Under the pieces are notes generated by a model. That model ran no database searches, was not told the origin of the DNA, and saw nothing but the letters and a program-made list of their open reading frames with translations. 64,000 nt of DNA from positions 419,771-483,770 of the forward strand of contig VZRR01010895.1 of assembly GCA_013398015.1 (NCBI GenBank), in the 5' to 3' direction. The position numbers and the translations under genes were made by a program. Origin of the DNA: Oreocharis arfaki. Taxonomy: Eukaryota > Chordata > Aves > Passeriformes > Paramythiidae. The first letter of the stretch is position 1, and each line of letters begins with the position of its first letter. This document shows positions 49,229 to 62,982 of the stretch, one piece after another.

Positions 49229-52200
49229 CACTAGATGCCCAGTCCACATATATTTTCTAGCAAAACAAATGGTTATCAAATTCCAATAGAGGAACATAAA
49301 ATACTTAGCTTTTATTTTTGTTTGATGCACCTTCTTCATTTTAAAGTGATGAATTACTTCAATTAATCTTCCTTGAAAATGCTTTTCTCTCTGCTATTCT
49401 ATATGGTAATAGATTGCTCTTCTGGTGGAGGCATCATAAACCAACACTTTGAGAATGGCTGCGATATCTCCCACACTGATTTAGGCTCTCATCATATAAA
49501 GCAAGTGGTGAGAAATCAGGTACAAGGAAGGAATAAGGTGATGTTTACACATTTGACTGTTAGACTCGCACCTTTTATAGTACATCCCCAGACACTTTAA
49601 ACAGTCAAGTGCTTCAATAATTTAGTCTCTATCCTTCTGACAATTTCATTCTCACCTCATTTGCTGTATAAGTTAAAACATTTCAGTCAACCCTGAGGAA
49701 GCCACGCTTCCTCCTCCTCCTCCCCCTGTACACACTGGGGGGAAAATAGTACATCTGAAAATCATACCACCAGTTGAACTTCAAACTGTAAGAGAGAACC
49801 GAAAAAGAGATACAAACTTTAAAACTACAAAAGACTCCTCAGAAACTTTTGAAAACAAGCAACTTTTCAGAGGATACCTAACTCAGAAACCTAAGCTTAA
49901 GCCAAATAAATTGCCACTGTTTGTGAGAAAGATCCCTTAAAAAAGACACAAACAAAAATACAATTGAGCCAGCCTCCAAAAAGTGGAAAGCACTGACATC
50001 CTGCTACAAAGATGCCAGTGAAATTATTAATCACAATAATACTTTACTTTGGGCATTTTAAACACTTTACTAAGAAAGGTTAAGCGAACCTTGACATAAT
50101 TAAGGACTACAGTACCCATTTTTCAGGATGTGCAGGTAAATCTGTTCAGCAAATTGTGGTTTTCCCTCTTTAACCATTTTGAAAATACGATACTGCCAAG
50201 AAGAACTCTTTGCAGGATAGGTATCCCTGTGTTTTCTTTTGTCCTAAACAATTTCATCCCTGAGCATAACACAAGGTTTCATCACCCTGGATTACATCCC
50301 CAGCACTCAGAACACACCTTGTTTGCTTCTGCAGCCACTGCCTGTGGCAGAGATTTCTGGACAGGGCTGCCCCTTCCTTCCTCCCCATGCCCAGCACAGC
50401 TCCTCAGCCCTTTAAAGTGCTTGCTGGATTTGCTGGCCTGCACGATGCCCCACAGGGATCCCTGCGCTGGGTGAGGAGGATCACCACAGCAGGGAAGCTT
50501 CTTCCCAGAGGTGCCCACTTCTTTGCAGCTGAAGTGCCAGCAACGGGTAAAGAGTTTTCAGTGGACTGCGAAGCAGCATCTACACAACAAAACTGCTGCC
50601 CTATTTCCAAATCAAAAGCTTGCATCTCTGTACAGAGGAAATTGCGTACCTAAGCATGAAGGTTAACTGATCTGGAAACTCATCCTGGTATTTTCAAATT
50701 TGCCAGTATGTCTGCAAATATGCTGGACAAAAATAAACAATACTGACAGTACTTACACGCAAAAAATTGACATACCAAAACAAAAGCAGCAGCAAAAAAA
50801 TCCTCTGAATAGGCGTTACACAAAGGACAACAAAATAGAAATGTATCAAGCTTAACAGGAAATAGGTATGAAAATCATTAGTTCCAACAGGTTAGCAGGA
50901 CAAGAAGAGGAAGCCGCTAGTCCAGAACTCCAACACAAGTCTGGAGTCATCTGCCTGTACGAAAACACTATAAATAGTGGAAGGAATTAATTTCACCTGC
51001 CCTTTGACACCAACACCTGAGCTTATTGGCTTAGACCTTCTTTAGAAGGAGGGGAAAAACATGTAACTTTAGGAACACGATTCATTAACCTGCATTACAC
51101 ATCTACTTTAGGATGAGATGATTCACATGAAGATCTGACTATTTTCTTGCACCAAAGACACACAAAAAAATAGGTACAAATGCCTACAGTATATATGGTT
51201 AGATGAGTTCTACCCTTGAAATCTTATTTTTCAGACATACTCACAGCTTATTTGGCCACTGCAATCAATGCATTCTGTATAATTATCATCCTCGAGGAAA
51301 AAAAAAAAAAATTACTCTCTGCCTCAGCTTCTCCCCTTTTAAGAGAGAGATAACAATGACTCCTTGCTCCAGAGAAATGTTAAGAAATTGCCTGTCATTA
51401 TTTATAGACTAATTTTATACTCAAGAGGCAATATAGTGAGTTTAGGCTGATGGAAGCCTGTACCACCACCGAAAGGGCTGTCATGTCCTGACACCAACCC
51501 TCAGTCAAACTGGCTATATTCTCCCTCGCTTTACCTCTGTGCTGTAAAGACTATGCTGCAAGTCAGACCTGCTCAATAATCTGGCTGAAAGCTAAACATT
51601 CACAGGTCTTGTTTGGCAGGACTAGTTTTCAGATAAATCTTCAAGCTGATTCGACTCACCTTATGACACAAGGGAAGCAGCAGGGAGCTGATAAAAAGGT
51701 GGGGACTGGTCTTTACAGCAGAAGTGAAGTCTTAGATCAGCTTCAGACAACCATCAGACTCACACGGTGATGCAAGATCTTTTAGCAACACAAAACTGGA
51801 TAAAAGAGCACTCAAGGAGTGTAACAAAAGGCTACTGAAAAATGCAGAAACAAACAAATTAGATTTTCAAGTTTTCTTCAGTTCTCCCAAGAGAAATTCT
51901 GGCTTAGTATCTACACAAAAAGCAGATGTCCATTTGGTTCAACATACAGTTTCCTATGCATTTACGTGTTACAGCCTTTCTCTGGATGATTTGCTCTTTT
52001 TTTCAGCCTGTGAGCCTCAAAAGCCAAGAAGGACAAAAAGCTGTCTTTCTGAGGAATACCCACATGGACCTTCTTATCAATGTATACAGACTGAACTCAA
52101 TGTTAAAAAATATTTGCTGCTTATTCCTAAGTATTAATCTAAAAATGACAAACAAAACATGTTACAGAATGCTCAGTATCAAACAGCTGGGGAAAAAAAT

Positions 52201-53430
52201 GGAAAAACCCTCATGTTCGTTGTCTCTTTGAATATAGATAAACCCATTTCTGGAGAGGAAAACTACATTTCTTCCTATTTCTGGCACACTAACTGAGGCA
52301 ACTTGCTCGAGTAAGACACACAACCATATGCAAGATCAAGAACTCCAAGAAAGTAAAAATGTCACCAGAAATCATAATTATTTGAACCTTCTATTATGAC
52401 GCCATGACTAGATGCAGCCTTAAAGAAAAAGCACCTACTTTCTTCCTCCATCTCTTCAAGGAAGACATCAGCTTCAAGCAAAACAAGGATTTAAACTGAA
52501 TGTTAAAAAGCAGGAGTAAAGAGAAGAAACACAGAGGGTAAATCAGACACTGTGGGGTTTTTTTTCAGGGAACAAGATTGCTGCAAATAAACATCTCGGA
52601 CTTCTTAGAGGCAAAGCAACAGAATTTGGAAACTATCACATAGGAAGCAATTGGCCTCAGTTCTTGAATTACTAAGGTATTCTCCCAGAACAATGGAACC
52701 TTAACTTACTTTTTGAACAGGCTTCATTCACCATCTTTGCAAGACACATTCCCTCAAATAAAATATGACACTGTGGAATAACAAACAACCATAGCTGGCA
52801 GCTCTCTACATCCCCAACCTTCTGAGGATAATTAAAAGGAAAGGAAATCTATGAAATGAAGTATCAAGTACTATAAAATTGCATAGAATGTATCTAGCAC
52901 ATCACATCACTACTTAATATAGAAAATTACATGCAAACTGTTCCCTCTCCTCAATTCCAGTCCTTTCTACACTTTCCACATGTACAGCAACACCACACTT
53001 GAATTTTCATGCAGACATCTTTTCAAATACCTTTTGGGCAAATACATATTTTTTAAATCATACCTGCCATACCAGCTAAAAGGTAAATAAACTATGCATG
53101 TCAACACTTACATTTCACCTTGGTTTTGTCTCCTTTGTTTGTTTCCCTCCTTTCTCTTAAGTCTGCTATTACTTGGCAGATCAGCAACAGAGGAACCCAA
53201 AACAAAAATACCAGCACCATCACCCACAGATAACTACTTGTACAATTTTTACTATTATACTGTCAAGTCTTGCCAGGATTTGGGGGCTTGCTTGGTTGGT
53301 TTTTCAGTGGCTTTTTTTCTTCTTTTTCTTAAATGCAACTTGACCTCTGGTCACAGGAAGCTGGCTGGTGAAGACACTTTCCCTGCTGCCACTCTTCGCC
53401 CAACAACTTTTGTCAACTTGCAGGACAGAG

Positions 53431-53482
53431 GAGCAAATACAAGTTAGAGGGATGGAGGAAATACAAGTCAGAGAGATGGATG
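53431..53482 (+). repeat. Diverged tandem duplication, unit about 25 bases
   Basis: gagcaaatacaagttagagg plus gatg is followed by gaggaaatacaagtcagaga plus gatggatg. The two copies differ at a few positions. The AG-rich character suggests polymerase slippage. Confidence 0.7.
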
Positions 53483-54909
53483 GGTACCAGGATCACTCAA
53501 AAGCTATTTTCTCAGTGGCTATATAGTCACACTAATCACTCTTACACAACTGTTAAAATTGCAGAAGACAGTAAGGATAACTTTTCTGTCACTCCAATGA
53601 TTTGGAAAGTGAGAAAGACAGAATTTGAGGATAGCATTTAAAGAAGGAAAAAGAAGTGTCACAAGACAAAGGAGGAAAAAGAGATTATGACATTTAGATA
53701 AAACAAAGTACTATGACTTTGGGAAGAAAAGAAATGAAACAGATGCAAATAACCCACAAATAAATCTCTCACTCACTGAAGGGGAAAACACAGAGGAAGA
53801 GTGTTGAGCAACCACATCACACAACAGATCTGACACATAACAACATTAGTATCTGCAGGAAGAGCAGAAGACTGCATCCACCATTCTCTCAACCACACTC
53901 GAGCAAAGTAACAGCTCATTCAGGCGCTCCTCAACCTTCCTCATAATAAGAAGGTGCATTGTTATGGTTACTATTATTATTGAAATGAGCTGAAGAACTA
54001 AAAGGAGGAATGTGTGGCTACGCAAAGTCTTCCCGGGACAGAGAACCCCTCTCCACTGCTTGTTCAAAGAGATGCATTTAGCAAGTTTCTTGTGAACAAC
54101 CAAATCCCTAAATGCCCCAATATAAGAAACAACCAGTCCATGTACCTAAATCTAAAACTTTTCAAGAGTCTCAACTAATCCAGAAAATGTTCTGATTGCC
54201 ATCAGCAATCACGCATAAAGCTCTCAACAGCTCAGGCTGAAGCAGCATTTAGATTCCTAGTTAATTCTAGGAAAAATCTGTAAGTATTGGCCTCTACTCC
54301 AACACCTTGATCACCTCAAGAACACTGTTCTAAAATTCGAGACACTTTGTTTCAGATGCTGCAGCCCAATCAGCCCCTCCTCTTTAAAGGAAAAGCTCAA
54401 TTTAGTTGGGAACTTTTTTTCTGAATGATTTTAAATGGGTTTTTTTTTAGTTGTGGTTAGATCTCAGTTAGTGTAATTGCTATTTATATCAAAACATTAA
54501 AAGGTCTGGTTATGGGGTTTATTAGAAAAGCAAAATGTGTTTTTAATACTTAAAAAAACCCACAACAAAATACTCCATAGCACTATTTCCCCTCGTATTT
54601 GCATACCACATGTTCAACAACAGAAAGAGCATTCTGCAGAAACTTAAAAATCTCAGAAATGTTGCTGAATTAGTAGCTCCTACAGTTTTGTTATTAGGAA
54701 AACTGGCTCTGCGCCAGGCTGGAAGCGGGGGGTTATATCACAAGAGACGTGTGTTAGCTTCTGGATTTAAAAGAAAAAAATACATATATTGTAAACCAAA
54801 ACGCAACATAGAAGACAAACAAATGCAGTATCTCTTTATTAGCAAAAAACTTAAATGTAAAATAAGTGTCACTTAAAACGCTAGAAATACTCCACACAGT
54901 GCTGCTTCT

Positions 54910-55265
54910 TAGCTGTGAAGGCAGAGAAAACCCCCTTGCAAAGGCGGCGAAGGGCCGCAGAGCCAAGGGCCCCTGCTGGACACAAACACGATGCCCACAC
55001 TTGCCGGTCGCACCGCTGAGGGCCGGGGCATCCCGCCGGCCGGGAGGAGCGCCTGGCCCGCTGCCCGAGCGGCGAGGCTGCTGAAAAGCAATAGATAGCT
55101 CCTGGCAGCGGCAAAGGGGAAAATATTTTGATCATGTGACGCCACACAAGTGAACTAGTTCCCTTCGTGTGTGCAACTTGCACAGACGCTGTCACCGGCC
55201 CGCGACGCCGCCGGTCCCCCTGCCTCCGTCCCCCCCTTTCCCGTCCCCGTGTCCCGCCAGGGAAA
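54910..55265. other. Intronic CpG island in intron 1
   Basis: About 350 bases of GC-rich, CpG-dense sequence stand out from AT-rich surroundings. Two GC-rich lobes (about 54935-55080 and 55190-55260) flank an AT-richer middle containing TCATGTGAC at 55132-55140, an E-box of the MITF/TFE type overlapping a TGACGCC half-site. It could be an intragenic promoter or enhancer. The 130-codon minus-strand open frame across it (54881-55273) does not resemble a known protein. I found no ARID1B-like residues. Confidence 0.7.
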
Positions 55266-56124
55266 TGCCTCAATCAGGCACAGCTTCGGCAAAACAGCAC
55301 CTACATATTTTTGGTACGTTCCATGGCCACTCAATGCCGGGCACCAGGAAGGTACCTGCCTCACAGAAGTCGACCTTTCTGTCTATAGGAAGGAAGGACT
55401 TTCAAATACAACTAAAACTGCCATGTAAAATTATTTTCGTACTGCTGGTAAGCAGCTGAAACAGCCTCAATGTACCTACCTCTATTTTTCCAGAAATATT
55501 TCTTTAAATAGCCTCTATGACCAACCATAAACTTAAAACAGCAACAGCTCTAAAGAACATGCTTATTACTTTTCTTCACTTGGGAATTTCATCCAACTAA
55601 GAAACACCGAATTTTAAAAAAAAATTCACAAAAGCACAATTATTTTCCATAAATCACGCCTGAAAATAAGACATCAATACTACCATTTCATATAAACAGA
55701 AAATCCAAAATATTCACAACATAAATTGCTACACACAAAAAAATACAGAACTCCATACATTTCATCCAAATCAAAGGCTGCAAACAAACCAGCATATTCC
55801 TTTGATGCTGTCAAAACAAACCTCCTTATCTTTATTTTTAACTTTAAAAGAATAAAATTTAAGAACTACAAATCCTGTCCTTGTGCTTTAGAAAGAAATT
55901 TTCGGAGCTGATGTTTCAGTACCTTGCTTACAAACAAATAACTCTGACAAGCTAACCAAATAACATGATCAACGCTGGGAACACCAAGTCTCAGATCCCA
56001 TCCAAACAAACAGAGGAAGGCACAGTGCAGACTGGATACCCTCACATGTAACAAGTATTTAGGCTGCCTATTTATCCTGCATTACTCTGTAATTAAAACT
56101 GCACATCAAACTCAAATGATTAAA

Positions 56125-56262
56125 TAAGGCAAATATTATCCTTATTTTAACACAGGGAAACTGAGGTATCAGTCAGTGAAGCCAGCTATCTTTAGCTCAT
56201 ACAGCCAGCCAAGAGATATCAAGAATTCCTGCACCGATCCTCTACTAATACCATTTTCCTCA
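56125..56262 (-). mobile_element. MIR-like SINE relic, minus orientation
   Basis: Plus strand reads ttattttaacacagggaaac then tgaggtatcag, followed by catacagccagccaagagat and attcctgcaccgatcctc. This is the reverse complement of the MIR core: 'cctcagtttccccatctgt', the 'acacagctagtaagtggcagag' segment, and the tRNA-like B-box area. Heavily diverged; family assignment is by pattern, not alignment. Confidence 0.6.
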
Positions 56263-58518
56263 AGTCAGTTAATTTACTTACCATGGCTGAATTCACTTCT
56301 TGTGTAAAGAAGGCACTATTCCACTTCAATCAATCTGTGAATTAAGCCATGTCCACAGTGGGAACAGCACACATGACTACAACTATGTTTTAAAACAGGA
56401 TCCCTCCTTTTGGGATTTTCTGAACCGATTTCCTTCCTTTACTCGAACAAAGAACAACCATGCTCCAACTTCAGGTCCTTCTGTGAAAGACAGCTGTACC
56501 AGGGACTGCTACAGCCAGGACAGCCCTCTCTTTGCCACGCAACACAGATCTCTTTGCCCTCCTAAAACATGACCAAAACCTGTTGTGGAACTATCTACCT
56601 TCTGAAAAACTCAGCCAGATACTCAACAGCCATACCTGCAAACCCCTCAGGAGAGGCTTCTTATAAAGGCTGTTACTTTGGCAGTGAAGATACACTACCA
56701 TCCCAATGGTAAGCTAAACGCAAAGGGGTTTGCCACAACAGCTATTAGTCAAGGATGCAATTAATACTCTGAATCTAACTACGTAGCTACAACAACAGAA
56801 CTTCACAGTGAACCTTGCCACATGGTCTCTAAAGGGCAAATAAATTGATTCAGTAACTTGGCAGAATCACATGCAAGAGAAAGACCTGCTACCTAGGATT
56901 TATTTTTTTGAGTAAGCAGATACCTAAAATAAATACCAAACCAAAAAAAAAAAAACCCACGAGTATAAAAAATTGAAGTAGAAGACCCTAATAGTAACAC
57001 GAGTAACATTATCCCTTACAAAAAAAGGCAATTTATACATCAAGGGCTTTTCCCATTTTCATGGTGTTTTTGGTTTTTTTTAGCACCAAAAAAACCCCCA
57101 TGTACATCTACCTAATTTTAAAATAAAGGTAAAGAAATACTACAAGAATATTCTTTCCCCACCCTCCAGTGGTCAGAAAGAGACTGATGTGGGTGGCAGT
57201 GGAGATCAGTGACACAGCCTTACAGATGGAAGTGTCAGAGGGCCTCAGATGGATGTCTTCATAAACAATTACCACATCACAAACCTAAATTCAGTATCTT
57301 TTCAAACCTGAGAAGTCTACAACGTAGGGGGAATACATAGCACAGCAGTGAATTCTTAAAGGCAGGACGTCATTTGGCAATGGTGCATGTTCAGGTGCAA
57401 AAGATTAATTAATAGCTCTTAAAATTGGAGAAAATAAACTAATAAATAGATTACATACTTCTACACAGGCTTAGTCCTTCTGATGTAGTTATTAACCCAC
57501 AATGACTCACACGCAAAAAGTAATATGAAAGTAGATCACACACTGATAGGTCTGTACTGAAAGCAATTCCTTATACGTGCTGCAAAACCATCAAACTCTG
57601 TTTCATACCCACAGATTGACCACTGCACATTCTGAAATTCAGCCACTTCATAAACTTGTTAAGTTTATAAGGAAACTAACATTTCTACTATACATGGAAT
57701 ATAAACGCACAATATATCAACACCTTTTCAAATCACGCCTGCCAAAAACTTTTGCACAGATTTCACACTAGTTTTAATAAACATAAATAAAATGTTTTAA
57801 TAAAAGCATCAGGACAATGATCTTAGGTTTCACAATTTCCAAAACAACTGCAGGCACCTTCAGATAACATAAGCATCCTACACTGGGAATACAAAGTTTG
57901 CTGAAAGGTACTTCATATTTGCAGTAAGAACAATACCCACATGAAAAGCAATCTTTAAACAAGACATAATTGTGATTTCCGCATCAAATCTGTTCACTTC
58001 AAAACTGAAGACAATGTATCTGCCAGATAAAACAACTGGACTTGTTGGTAAGGAAGTCTGTGCATGTACCCCTGTACGCACTCCACCCTAGCAGACATTG
58101 GTGCTCTGTGCAGAATACTCATCAAAAGACAAGTTCCATGACACTAGCTAAGCTCCTGGGCACTCGTTCAACTGAATTTTCCTCAGAGTTTAATTTCTGT
58201 GAGAAATCTAGTGCCTTTATATAGATGATATTGCGTATGTCATGATAAAACAGTGCAATGAATACTGAAATTTTGGATTACGGTGCCTTTAGTTTAAGGT
58301 GACTGTACTGATACAGCAGACAAATCCCTTGTTTTGCTCAGTTATTCGTCTTCTTACTCGCTGAATAGATGCAAGTAAAGCTTACGTTCTCCCACGACAG
58401 AATGTGTTCACAATAAGACTGGATTTATTAAAAAGCTAGAGTTTATGGCACCAAGACCCTGGCTACTTCCAAAAGACCTCTGTCCTCAGGTGCACCTGTC
58501 TAAAGCAAAGTCGATGTT

Positions 58519-58560
58519 ATGTGCCTCAGTTTCCCCACCCTGTACAACAGAAAGAATAAT
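58519..58560 (+). mobile_element. Short MIR-like fragment
   Basis: gtgcctcagtttccccaccc followed by tgtacaacagaaagaataat closely follows the MIR core 'gcctcagtttccccatctgtaaaatggggataat'. Upstream bases do not show a clear tRNA-like head, so only the core is claimed. Confidence 0.55.
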
Positions 58561-58719
58561 TTTTTACTCCAGTCCAAGGCACTCTAGAAAAATACTGTAA
58601 AGAATAAGTATACTTGGAATATTGTTACCCAGAAGATAATGGTAGTTAAAATCAATCCTGTACAAATCAGCCATCTACTGTCCGCACTGTTCACAGATTC
58701 ACATAGGTATCTTAAGATA

Positions 58720-58990
58720 CATTCATCCCTGAGGATTCCTCGACTGCAGCGGAACACCACCCTGGATGGGTTTGGCTTTTTTGGAGCTGATGTGTTCCCG
58801 GTGGATCACTGGATGCCACACTCTCAGAACTGGAAGTACAACAGTGGAAATCCTCTGGCCCACCTGCAACACAAACACTGCAGCACTCTGCCAGCACATC
58901 AGCATTTGTGTGTGAAACTGAGCATGAACAAGTACATTTGGAGAACAGAAAAAGTAGAAGGGCAAAATTATGATCTGAATGGCAAAACAT
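58720..58990. other. GC-richer segment with overlapping open frames
   Basis: Within AT-rich intron, about 270 bases are GC-richer and open in one plus frame (58639-59025, 128 codons, containing GFGFFGADVFPVDHWMPHSQ) and in two minus frames. A minus-strand tgtttgtgttgcag could serve as a splice acceptor (around 58865-58880). None of the translations resembles a protein I know. It may be an exonised or decayed retroelement piece. Confidence 0.3.
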
Positions 58991-61477
58991 ACATCAGAGG
59001 TACAGAAACCCTGCAGGTCTACTAAAAAATAATTTTAGTTTTATTAACAGGTAAGACTTCCTTAAAGTAAATTTTACTCTAATAGAATTGGCTCCACAAG
59101 ATTTTTGTGCATTACATTTATTTGCTTCTCTCAGCACCAAGCAATACAAAACTACCACTGCTTAGCAGCGCTTTTCTCTAACTAGTTTTCAAAACAAATT
59201 TGAAAACCACTAAGGTATACTTTTAAATTAAGTTTAATTAAAGTCCTCATTCAATCGTACCAAAACATATATTTAACACTATGTAAATAGCCCCAAAATT
59301 GAAAGAAAAAAGTTTTTTCCCAAGTACCTTAATAATCACAATTCTAAAATATATTCTAGCAAGTTAGCCTACCACAAACACATGCTACTGAAATTCTGCA
59401 GCCTTGAGCATGCATGCACAGTGAGTGTGGCAACACTGCTTTACATATCCACAGAGAATCTTCAAAGCCTCCTGATAAATGGCACATTTTGAAGAAGTAC
59501 TGAAAGATATAACTGGTTAGGGCACAGGTACAATCCTATGGACATAAGAGTAAATAAACTACTGCCATTCTCACATTAACAATTAGAATATCAAAACACC
59601 TGTAACAGTATTTGAGGCACAAAAGTAAGAAAAATCTATCAGTAGCTAATCAAACTTGTTTTCATTGAACAAATTTGATCTAGATTTAACCAAAATACTA
59701 TTTCAGAATGAACAAGCATCACCTAACAGACTATGCTTAGTAATTTCAAAAATGTTATTTTACATATGTAACTAGAATATTTAGCAATGAATTAAAATGC
59801 CCTAGTTTTCATCCCTCGAGATTCAGATCAGAATGCCAAAAAGACAGTAACTGACTGCTTAGATGAAGAATCCTTACATTATGGAAGCAGGAATAGAGGA
59901 GGCAGGTTTGCATCTTTCTTTCTTTATTGTATCTCGTACACAGGGTTCTGCTGTTCCATGTGTAGGCATAAGCGCTACTACAGAAACCAATAACTGAACA
60001 CCAAACCACAAAGTGTCAAATATATGGTTGTAATATATATATAGATGCTACTAACTGTGAATATTGCTATTTGCTACTTCTAAATAGAAGCTATGTGAAT
60101 ACTAAACTGTTTATTTGAAACTGCACAGGGAAAAATATATTTTATTCTCCCATTGAGACATCAAGAAATCTATTCACCACACTAACAGCTGTTTAATGGC
60201 CTTCAGGCACAGGACATGATTCTGCAGCCTTGGCTTAGCCAGAGCTCTCAATACGGGCAATCTATTTGGCATAAAAAGAGCTGCAGAATCCAGCATATTC
60301 AGAGTTTCTCTGCTACAAAACCAACGATACATACACAAACTCAGAGCAGCTTGACAGATTTTTTTCTAAAACTTGCTCCATATCTTATGCTATACAGGTA
60401 CTCCTGAAAAGACTCAGGTTCTCTCCTTCTGTGTAGGTGTATGTAAATCCTACACACACGCATAAAGGAGAACGACGTATATAAAGCACACACCGAGAGG
60501 CCAGCTAATGTGTTTAGCTACTGCAGTGCAAATCAGAAGGGAAGAATGAAATGAGCCTCGAGACTCTACGCTGTCAAGGATTAATCAATAATCAAACGAC
60601 CTGAATGACAAGGTACTGTACTAGCACCACACAACTTCCCCACCACCAAATCAATGTATCTGTGTGAGCAACATCCATCTACTTTGAAAATCTGTGTTTC
60701 TTTAGAAAGAGGAGGCCTCTTTTGCAAGCTTCCATCACATCTCACAATCGAGTAAGGTGATTAAATTAAATGGAAGCAGAATTTTCTTAAATAATTTAAC
60801 AGGCTGGACAAATACAGAACTCAGTTCAGAGTGGGACACCATAGTTCTGCATATTACTAAAATTACCCATGCTGAGGCAAGAATTTCCCGAACAAGCATC
60901 TCAGATATTGTAGCCTACTGTCAGTCCTTTTTCTCTGTTCACAGGACAATAGTTCCTTATAGGCTTAGGGGCCAATCAACATCTGCTTTGCAAAGACACA
61001 TGACAAGTGAGCATATTCTAATGTGTGTATACACATACAGAGAGCACACACACAAATGATTATGAAAAAAAATAAAGAGAAGCCTTCTGTTCAAATGCTG
61101 GACTAAATATTCCAATTTTCTCTTTCAAAAAGCAATCAATTTCTCCACTTAATGATACAACATACATGGAGATTGACATGTGGGAATTAAAAATAAATAG
61201 CAGTGTACAAAACCAATTGTGTTCTGCAAGCTAATGGCAACTATTTCTTGATACAACCCATTTCCTACATTAAAAAATATTAATTTAAAAACGAAGAAAG
61301 TTTTTTATCTCAATCACTTACTGGTTAAATGGAAAAATCGTAATATAAAAAGCAATGATATCTTGCCTTTACGACAATTATTCTGAGGAAAAAATAAAAA
61401 ATAATTTTAAAAATAATCACAGAAACTGTGCTTTTGCCAGACTATTCTTTCTAAGCTGCATGCCAATCCTTACAGTG

Positions 61478-61519
61478 AAAAAAAAAAAAAAAAAAAAAAA
61501 GGAAAAAAAAAAGGAAAAA
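61478..61519 (+). repeat. Poly-A run (23 A) followed by A/G-rich tail
   Basis: A23 at 61478-61500, then GG, A10, GG, A5 and a final G run into aaatctg. No retrocopy body could be identified upstream. Confidence 0.85.
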
Positions 61520-62735
61520 GAAATCTGTAAGAGAGGATGTAAATCCTTTAATATAAGGAAGTATTTCTAAGGGTCATACTGAGGACATAAATGAATTTAC
61601 TCTCACTCCTCCAATAAAAATAAAATACTTTAACCAATTTCTGCCACGAAGAAACAGCAGCCTGAACTAGCATGTACAATGTCTGACAACGGTTTTCCTA
61701 GCTTTTAAAGCCATAAATTCTGAACTACCTGCTTAAAAGGCGATGATGCAAATATTTTACAGTAATTATGAAAGGTTATGCATACCAGGCCTCATTACAT
61801 TATGGTTTCCAGTGACCCTTTTACCATTGCAAATTTTAAAAAAAGATAAAAATTAACACACGCAAATCTTATTTCCTTGGAAGAAACAGAAAGGAAACCA
61901 GAATAAAAACGAAAAACGTGACAGGAGTGGTCTGATGGAAGTAGACAAACACACACACAGAGCCCATCTATGGTTTCTATTTTTCTTTTTCCAGGATTAA
62001 TACACCATTTGAGATATTAAGCGGTGATTTCTCCATATTCTAATCATTACTTTACGGAAAGATCCAGCCGTTGGAGGACTCCAAAAGCACACACCTGCAT
62101 TTGTTCCTGTCAAACCTTGCTGTTAAAAGCTGTTAAAAGATTTAACAGTTCTTAATAGAAAGATCTTGTTGAAGGGAAAAGAAACCCATAAAATTCTGAT
62201 GCACTACTCCATTTAACACAATTCACCTTCCTACTGAGAATTCAAGCCTAATCTCACACTTGTGTAGAAAAATAATGAGATCAACAACTCCCCGATGCTT
62301 CTTGAAGTATTCTAACCACAATCCAAACCTAAAAGCACGTTTTCTCCCGAATATCTGGATTTGTTGTTGAGCTAAAACAAACACAACCTCTGGCAGAGCA
62401 GTTCCTTCTTCCCTTCTTCGTACAATACACGGCATTTTCTCACCTACAGCAGCTCACATGCAAACACGGTATTTTTAAGAGGCATGCACAGGTTAGGTAT
62501 CGAGGTAACAGAAATGCAATGAAACTATTAAAGTACTTAATTTTTTTAAAATAAAAAATCCAATCTCTCCCATAATATCCGTACTCTGCAACATTACAAA
62601 ATGTTTGGGTTTGTTAGGGTTTTTTTATAAGAAGGCGTGAGCGCGACCCGAAAACCCGAACCCTTGTCCAAAAGCACTGTTATTACAAGGTACTTTCCCT
62701 ACCGCCTCTAATTAGCGCGGAATTAAAAACCTAAA

Positions 62736-62778
62736 ATAAGTAAGTAAACACAGATAAGCAGACAGATAAGTAAGTAAA
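62736..62778 (+). repeat. 13-base direct repeat (ATAAGTAAGTAAA) with two AGATAAG motifs between
   Basis: ATAAGTAAGTAAA occurs at 62736-62748 and again, identical, at 62766-62778, a 30-base period. AGATAAG, the GATA-factor core, lies at 62752-62758 and 62764-62770. This marks the left shoulder of the CpG island. Confidence 0.7.
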
Positions 62779-62956
62779 TCGGTGCCCGGGAGAAGCAGGC
62801 CGTGCAGGCAGACTGGGGGGCGGGGGGCGCAGGGGGAAGGTGCCCGCGCGGCGGTGGCGGTGCCCCGGTGCCCCCCGGTGCCGGCGGTGTTTGCGGCGGG
62901 GGCTGCTGTGCCTGCGCCGCTCCAGCGCCTCTATTTACATCAGCGGCGCGAGGTGC

Positions 62957-62982
62957 CCAATGGCGCGCGCGGAGCCAATCAG
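62957..62982 (+). promoter_or_regulatory. Two CCAAT boxes in the CpG island
   Basis: CCAAT occurs at 62957-62961 (gcccaatgg) and 62975-62979. The second, agccaatcag, matches the extended NF-Y consensus and the two are 18 bases apart start to start. Paired CCAAT boxes in a CpG island are typical of TATA-less promoters. No initiator or transcript can be seen from sequence alone. Confidence 0.5.

Noticed and set aside
54881..55273. 130-codon open frame on minus in the smaller CpG island
   Set aside because: R/G/P/A-rich translation typical of GC-rich non-coding DNA. No similarity to ARID1B exon 1.
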